This document shows positions 59,073 to 64,000 of a DNA stretch of 64,000 bases, piece by piece. The stretch is from Nitrosopumilaceae archaeon. GTDB taxonomy: Archaea; Thermoproteota; Nitrososphaeria; Nitrososphaerales; Nitrosopumilaceae. The stretch lies in the NCBI GenBank assembly GCA_030041535.1, contig JASHNR010000058.1:103271-167270 (forward strand), read 5' to 3'. The position numbers were made by a program, and so were the translations under genes. The number at the start of each line of letters is the position of its first letter. The first letter of the stretch is position 1. The notes under the pieces are model-generated. The model was given only the letters and a program-made list of their open reading frames with translations. It was not told where the DNA came from and did no database searches.

Positions 59073-60179
59073 CTATTCCTCTCGATTAAAGCTATCATGT
59101 AGCTCTTCGAGCAATTCGCGTTGATGTTTATCTATTTTCTTTGGAATATTGATAACAAGCCGGACATATTGATCTCCTCTTCCTCTAGATCCTTGATGAG
59201 GTAAACCTTTTCCTTTTATCTTTATTATCGTATTTGGTTGACTTCCTGCCTCAACTTCGATTTTTTCAGTTCCTTCCAAGGCAGGTACTGTTAATTTCTT
59301 GCCCAGTATTGCATCAGTGATAGATATGTTTTCATCATAAAATATGTCTGCACCATCTCGCTTGAATTTGTCATGAGACTTTACTTTGATTCTAACAATA
59401 AGATCGCCGCTTATTCCGTTTGACATTGACTCGCCTTCTCCTTTAATTCTATATTCGCCGCTTTCAATACCTGGAGGGATTTCAAACGAGAAATGGTGTT
59501 TCCCTTTTTGTTTACCAGTCCCTTTACATCTAGAACACGGTCTCTCTATTATTTTGCCTTGGCCCCTACAAGTATTACATGGTTGAACAGTAACGAACGT
59601 AGAAAATCCGCTACTACGAGATGTCCTTACCTGACCATGACCGTTACAAACAGAACAGGTTCTCATGGATGTTCCAGGAGCAGCACCTGATCCCTTGCAA
59701 TCACTACATTCAATGTCTCTTGGAAGCTCGATCTCTTCTTGTTTTCCCCTAAGTACATCTTCGAGCGTTATTTCTGTATCGTATACAAGATCTGCCCCTC
59801 TTTCCCTACCGAATCCAAAATCAAAACCACTACCAAATCCAAAGCCTCCCCCTCTACCAAAGAGATTTTGAAAAATTGATTCAAAATTAGAACCAAAAAC
59901 ATCTTCGAAATTGACTTTAGATCCTTGGAATATGTCTTCGGTGCTATATCTTCCATCAACTCCGGCGTGGCCATGAGTATCATAGATCTTACGCTTCTCA
60001 GAATCTGACAAAACTGCATATGCTTCGGATATTTCTTTGAAATGTTCAGCCGCATCAGGCGATTTGTTTCTGTCTGGATGAAACTTGAGAGCCAGTTTCC
60101 GATACTGAGATTTTATCTCATCTTGAGAAGCATTCTTTTGAATACCCAAGACTTCATAATAATCGCGTTTTGTGCTCAT
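59073..60179 (-). CDS. dnaJ: chaperone DnaJ
   Basis: J domain with HPDRN; four CxxCxGxG repeats. Confidence 0.97.
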   Translation of the reverse strand: MSTKRDYYEVLGIQKNASQDEIKSQYRKLALKFHPDRNKSPDAAEHFKEISEAYAVLSDSEKRKIYDTHGHAGVDGRYSTEDIFQGSKVNFEDVFGSNFESIFQNLFGRGGGFGFGSGFDFGFGRERGADLVYDTEITLEDVLRGKQEEIELPRDIECSDCKGSGAAPGTSMRTCSVCNGHGQVRTSRSSGFSTFVTVQPCNTCRGQGKIIERPCSRCKGTGKQKGKHHFSFEIPPGIESGEYRIKGEGESMSNGISGDLIVRIKVKSHDKFKRDGADIFYDENISITDAILGKKLTVPALEGTEKIEVEAGSQPNTIIKIKGKGLPHQGSRGRGDQYVRLVINIPKKIDKHQRELLEELHDSFNREE

Positions 60180-60217
60180 GATTGTAAAATAGCGTTATTT
60201 ACTCTCTGGTATAAGCA

Positions 60218-62044
60218 TCAGTTTGTTTTTTCTCCAGCAGCCTGACCCGAACCTTCGGTAGTTCCTTGTGCACCTGCCTCGGGAGGTGGAGTTGCATTTT
60301 TGTAAAGTTCAGTACTAATGTCATTAACTAGTTTCTTCAAGGCATCAAGTTTTGGTTTTATTTCAGTAACCTCCTTGTCGAGAACATCTTTAAGTTCTTT
60401 TATTGCTTCGCTTACCTTTATTCCCTGATCTTGGGATATCTTATCTTTAAGATCTTGATTTATCAGTTTTTCAGTGGTATAGATATATTGTTGAGCTTCA
60501 TTTTTTACCTCTACCTCTTCTTTCTTCTTTTTATCCTGTTCAGAAAAGATTTCAGCATTCTTTTTCATTTTCTCAATATCATCTTTTGAAAGTTTGGTGC
60601 TTGCTGTGATTGTAATTTTGGCTTCTTTTTGAGTTGCAAGATCTTTTGCTGTAACATTGAGAATTCCGTTTGCATCTATGTCAAATTTTACCTCGATTTG
60701 TGGCACACCTCTTGGAGCTGGAGGAATACCAGACAAGTTAAAACTTCCAAGTGAGACATTATCTGAGGCCATAGGTCTTTCACCCTGCACAATATGGATA
60801 GTTACAGCAGTTTGGTTATCAGCTGCAGTTGTGAAAACTTTACTTTTAGAAGATGGAATCGTAGTATTTCTTTCTATAATAGGTTCTCGCAAACCTCCTA
60901 GTACCTCCACTCCAAGTGTTAATGGTGTGACGTCCAAGAGTACAATATCACTTGTTACTTCACCTGCTATGATGCCTGCTTGTATAGCAGCACCTAATGC
61001 CACAGCTTCCATTGGGTCCACTCCAGATTCTGGGTCCTTTCCCATTACGTTTGCTACGAATTTTCTAATGAGAGGCATTCTCGTTGGACCGCCAACAAGT
61101 ATGATTTTACTTACATCTGACGGTGACAGTTTTGCATCTTCTAATGACTTTGTCATAGACGGTCTGCATCTTTCTACTATTGGATTTATGAGCTCCTCAA
61201 ATTTTGCTCTTGTTATTTTCAGTTCCAGATTTTTCGGTCCAGAAGATGGATCGTGTGATATGAAAGGGAGGTTAACATCGGTTTCAAATACCGATGATAG
61301 TTCAATCTTTGCTTTTTCTGCTGCTTCCCTTATTCTTACCATTGCGGTATTATCTTTGCTAAGATCTATTCCAGATGATTTTCTAAAATTGTCAACGATG
61401 TAATCAATTAGGACCTTATCCATATCTGTCCCACCCAGTTGCGTATCTCCAGAGGTACTCATCACCTCAAAGACGCCTCCTCCCATTTCCATTATTGTTA
61501 CATCTAGAGTTCCACCACCCAGGTCAAATACCATTATTTTCATATCTTGCTTAGATTTATCAAGACCAAAGGCAAGTGCGGCAGCAGTAGGCTCATTAAT
61601 TATTCTAACTACCTCTAGTCCTGCTATTTGTCCAGCATCCTTAGTAGCCTGCCTTTGATTATCGTTAAAATAGGCAGGAACTGTTATCACTGCTTTATCT
61701 ATTTTCTCACCAAGAAATGCTTCAGCATCTTTTTTTATTTTCTGTAAAATGAAGGCAGATATTTGCTGCGGTTTGTACTCTTTGTCATTAATCTTAAAGG
61801 CATGATCAGTTCCCATTTTCCTTTTTGCTGCCACCACAGTTCCCGCAGGATTTGTTACCGCTTGCCTCCTTGCAGGTTCTCCCACTATAAGCTGCCCATC
61901 CTTTGTAAATGCCACCACAGATGGAAAGGCTTTGCCTCCAATAGTAGTACCCTCAGCTGCAGGAACAAGGGTTGGTTTTCCACCCACCATAGCAGCCGCC
62001 GCAGAGTTACTTGTTCCTAAATCAATACCAATAATTTTAGCCAT
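60218..62044 (-). CDS. dnaK: chaperone DnaK (Hsp70)
   Basis: [41 protein letters not shown]. Confidence 0.97.
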   Translation of the reverse strand: MAKIIGIDLGTSNSAAAAMVGGKPTLVPAAEGTTIGGKAFPSVVAFTKDGQLIVGEPARRQAVTNPAGTVVAAKRKMGTDHAFKINDKEYKPQQISAFILQKIKKDAEAFLGEKIDKAVITVPAYFNDNQRQATKDAGQIAGLEVVRIINEPTAAALAFGLDKSKQDMKIMVFDLGGGTLDVTIMEMGGGVFEVMSTSGDTQLGGTDMDKVLIDYIVDNFRKSSGIDLSKDNTAMVRIREAAEKAKIELSSVFETDVNLPFISHDPSSGPKNLELKITRAKFEELINPIVERCRPSMTKSLEDAKLSPSDVSKIILVGGPTRMPLIRKFVANVMGKDPESGVDPMEAVALGAAIQAGIIAGEVTSDIVLLDVTPLTLGVEVLGGLREPIIERNTTIPSSKSKVFTTAADNQTAVTIHIVQGERPMASDNVSLGSFNLSGIPPAPRGVPQIEVKFDIDANGILNVTAKDLATQKEAKITITASTKLSKDDIEKMKKNAEIFSEQDKKKKEEVEVKNEAQQYIYTTEKLINQDLKDKISQDQGIKVSEAIKELKDVLDKEVTEIKPKLDALKKLVNDISTELYKNATPPPEAGAQGTTEGSGQAAGEKTN

Positions 62045-62045
62045 G

Positions 62046-62654
62046 TTAGTTTTTCATCTCTTTATGTTTTTTCGATATTTCTACTAAACTAGGTCTAATA
62101 ACTCTGTCCTTCAGAATATATCCCTTACGCAATTCTGCCGTAATTGTATCATCATCAAGAGAAGAATCAGATCTTATTGATATAGCTTCATGTAGCCGTG
62201 GATCAAAAACTTCACCCAATGCCTCAATAGGTTTTATTCCGTATTCAGACAGAAAGGAATTCATATTTTTTAAAATGGCATCCAAACCATTCACATTTAC
62301 ATTTTGTTTAGACAAGGCATCTCTAGCACGAATAAAGTCATCATAGATTGATAAAAATTTCAAAATTAGATCATCAATTATGGAATTTACCTTGTTTTGA
62401 ACATCTGACTCTGTTCTTTTCTCTAGATTTTCAAAATCTGCTAACAAGTATTGGATTTTTTTTTCTTGTGATATCACTTTCTCTTTTTCCTCTTCCAGTT
62501 GGTTTTTTAGTTCCTCAATATTTTCAGTTTCTTGCTCCTTTCCTTCCGTACTATTTCCAGTGACTTCATTTAGCAGATCATCGATTTCATCAGTATTACT
62601 GGTCAAGTCTATTCCATTATTTTGCATACTATTACCTTTATTATAATATCTCAC
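62046..62654 (-). CDS. grpE: nucleotide exchange factor GrpE
   Basis: [30 protein letters not shown]. Confidence 0.93.
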   Translation of the reverse strand: MRYYNKGNSMQNNGIDLTSNTDEIDDLLNEVTGNSTEGKEQETENIEELKNQLEEEKEKVISQEKKIQYLLADFENLEKRTESDVQNKVNSIIDDLILKFLSIYDDFIRARDALSKQNVNVNGLDAILKNMNSFLSEYGIKPIEALGEVFDPRLHEAISIRSDSSLDDDTITAELRKGYILKDRVIRPSLVEISKKHKEMKN

Positions 62655-63774
62655 ATAAGGGGTTGGTTTTTATTATTATCACGTCAGAGTCTTTACCATT
62701 CTTAACAATTTTATCATAATCAGGTTTTGAACATGCTACTATAATGGTAGTTTTATCATTATGGAAAAGATCAAGTCTTGGACCTTCCTGCACCTCTACA
62801 TCCCCTATGTAATCACGCAGTTTGGTAACAAGAGAATTTAACATGTCTACTTTGTCTCCTCTCATCTCATAGGAATCTTGTGTCCAGACTAGAACCACTC
62901 TAGTTCTACTTGCTTTAAGTTCATTCTTCTTCAGAGTAGACCTGATCTCGTCAATAAGTCTTTTAACATATCCCTCAATTCCCTTTATACTTCCATTTAC
63001 TAGATACATCATAGTACCTGCTCCTTCAACAGATGTGCCAAGCGATCTCAGATCATACAGTCCATTAGTAATGTCATCCAAAAACAGATCCTTGTAGTCA
63101 GTGAATACAAGATCATTTCTTGTAGATGAATCTTGCGCAAATTTACAAACCTCAAGGATACTTGCCAAGCTTGAAAATTGTGTCAAGACCTTTATCGCAT
63201 GAATAATTTCAGCAGAAGGTATAGATACAAACTTTTTTGTCTTTTTTTCTACCTCTAGCAATTTACCTAGCTTATCGTCAGCCTTTCCATTAAAGGAGCC
63301 GATTATTTCTGGAACATATCCTTTTGAGAGAGGATAATAAAAATATGATATTCCCTTTCCCATTTCAAGTCCAGTGATGTGTTCCAAAAGCGATATGGTT
63401 TCGTTATTGCCACCTATTCCTGTCGGAAGATTATAGATGACTGATCCACCTTTTTTCATAGGGGATGTAGAATCTTTGAATTTTGAGTGAATCTCCATTT
63501 TTGCCTCTTGTCCAGTTTTTCTGATTCTTGGAGCAAAGAAAAGATATTCAGCGTGAGATATAGCTACATCAATTGGTTCTACACCAAGCAAAGGTTCATC
63601 TTCTTTCAGGGATGTAACATTTGGATATGTTTTAGCTATTTCTGCTTTGAGGGAAATCGCCATATGTGCAGACTCATCTACAATGAAGACATCTGCTCCT
63701 TTTATTGCCATTTGACATGCGATTGAATACCCCTCAGTACTAAGCCCGTAAACAACGATCTTTGTGGCTACCAA
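62641..63774 (-). CDS. conserved-looking Rossmann-fold protein of unknown function (NAD(P)/nucleotide-sugar dehydrogenase-like)
   Basis: IVVYGLSTEGYSIACQMAIKGADVFIVDES; YPLSKGYVPEIIGS. Confidence 0.65.
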   Translation of the reverse strand: MVATKIVVYGLSTEGYSIACQMAIKGADVFIVDESAHMAISLKAEIAKTYPNVTSLKEDEPLLGVEPIDVAISHAEYLFFAPRIRKTGQEAKMEIHSKFKDSTSPMKKGGSVIYNLPTGIGGNNETISLLEHITGLEMGKGISYFYYPLSKGYVPEIIGSFNGKADDKLGKLLEVEKKTKKFVSIPSAEIIHAIKVLTQFSSLASILEVCKFAQDSSTRNDLVFTDYKDLFLDDITNGLYDLRSLGTSVEGAGTMMYLVNGSIKGIEGYVKRLIDEIRSTLKKNELKASRTRVVLVWTQDSYEMRGDKVDMLNSLVTKLRDYIGDVEVQEGPRLDLFHNDKTTIIVACSKPDYDKIVKNGKDSDVIIIKTNPLCEIL

Positions 63775-63839
63775 TTCATTCGAATTAGGAGTATAGGCTA
63801 AGAAAAACTTTTTCCACCCTCAAATTCTATCAAAAATGT

Positions 63840-64000
63840 TTGAAAATCTGGTTTGATATCCTTACGCCAAAACAGTTGCTATTTTTTGGTCCAATGGCAC
63901 AAAAATTAGGTAAAAATCACAAAATATTGTGTACTTCGAGGAATTATAGTCAGGTTGTAGATCTTGCAAAACTAAAACATGTCGATCTGCTCATAGTTGG
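63840..64000 (+). CDS. DUF354-like protein, 5' end only
   Basis: TTG start: MKIWFDILTPKQLLFFGPMAQKLGKNHKILCTSRNYSQVVDLAKLKHVDLLIVG, runs off the window; absent from ORF track. Confidence 0.75.
   Translation, partial: MKIWFDILTPKQLLFFGPMAQKLGKNHKILCTSRNYSQVVDLAKLKHVDLLIV

Noticed and set aside
1-64000. CRISPR arrays, intact IS elements, prophage, toxin-antitoxin or restriction-modification/defence loci
   Set aside because: No regularly spaced repeats, no terminal inverted repeats with transposase, no phage structural genes, no nuclease/methylase specificity modules recognised among the ORFs.

Overview
This 64 kb, AT-rich, densely coded window is archaeal. GatD/GatE, Pelota, Kae1/Bud32, archaeosine TGT, Taw1, Cdc48 and archaeal SRP RNA support that. 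The combination of DnaK/DnaJ/GrpE, a cupredoxin next to cytochrome b/Rieske, and TtuA suggests a Nitrososphaerota (Thaumarchaeota) ammonia-oxidizer-like genome; this lineage call is inference. Most of the window is housekeeping. RNA genes found by eye: tRNA-His(GTG), tRNA-Arg(TCT), tRNA-Arg(TCG), tRNA-Leu(CAG), a full-length SRP (7S) RNA at 50688-51002, and a well-structured C/D box sRNA candidate at 46492-46554 (minus) whose D guide fits the anticodon loop of a tRNA-Leu(CAA), directing Cm34. About 27.4-42.7 kb is a surface-glycan biosynthesis island. It holds glycosyltransferases, a UDP-uronate dehydrogenase overlapping a glutaminase-less AsnB-like protein, a CapE/F/G-like (UDP-L-FucNAc) gene set, and at least two decayed genes (a glucose-1-phosphate cytidylyltransferase and a methyltransferase). 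Other points of interest are a Tes-like tetraether-lipid radical SAM protein, a 1419-aa pyrolysin/TPPII-like surface subtilase with a partner membrane protein, a MIP18/SufT-PqqD-like fusion, and two microproteins missing from the ORF track. No CRISPR array, rRNA or intact mobile element was seen.
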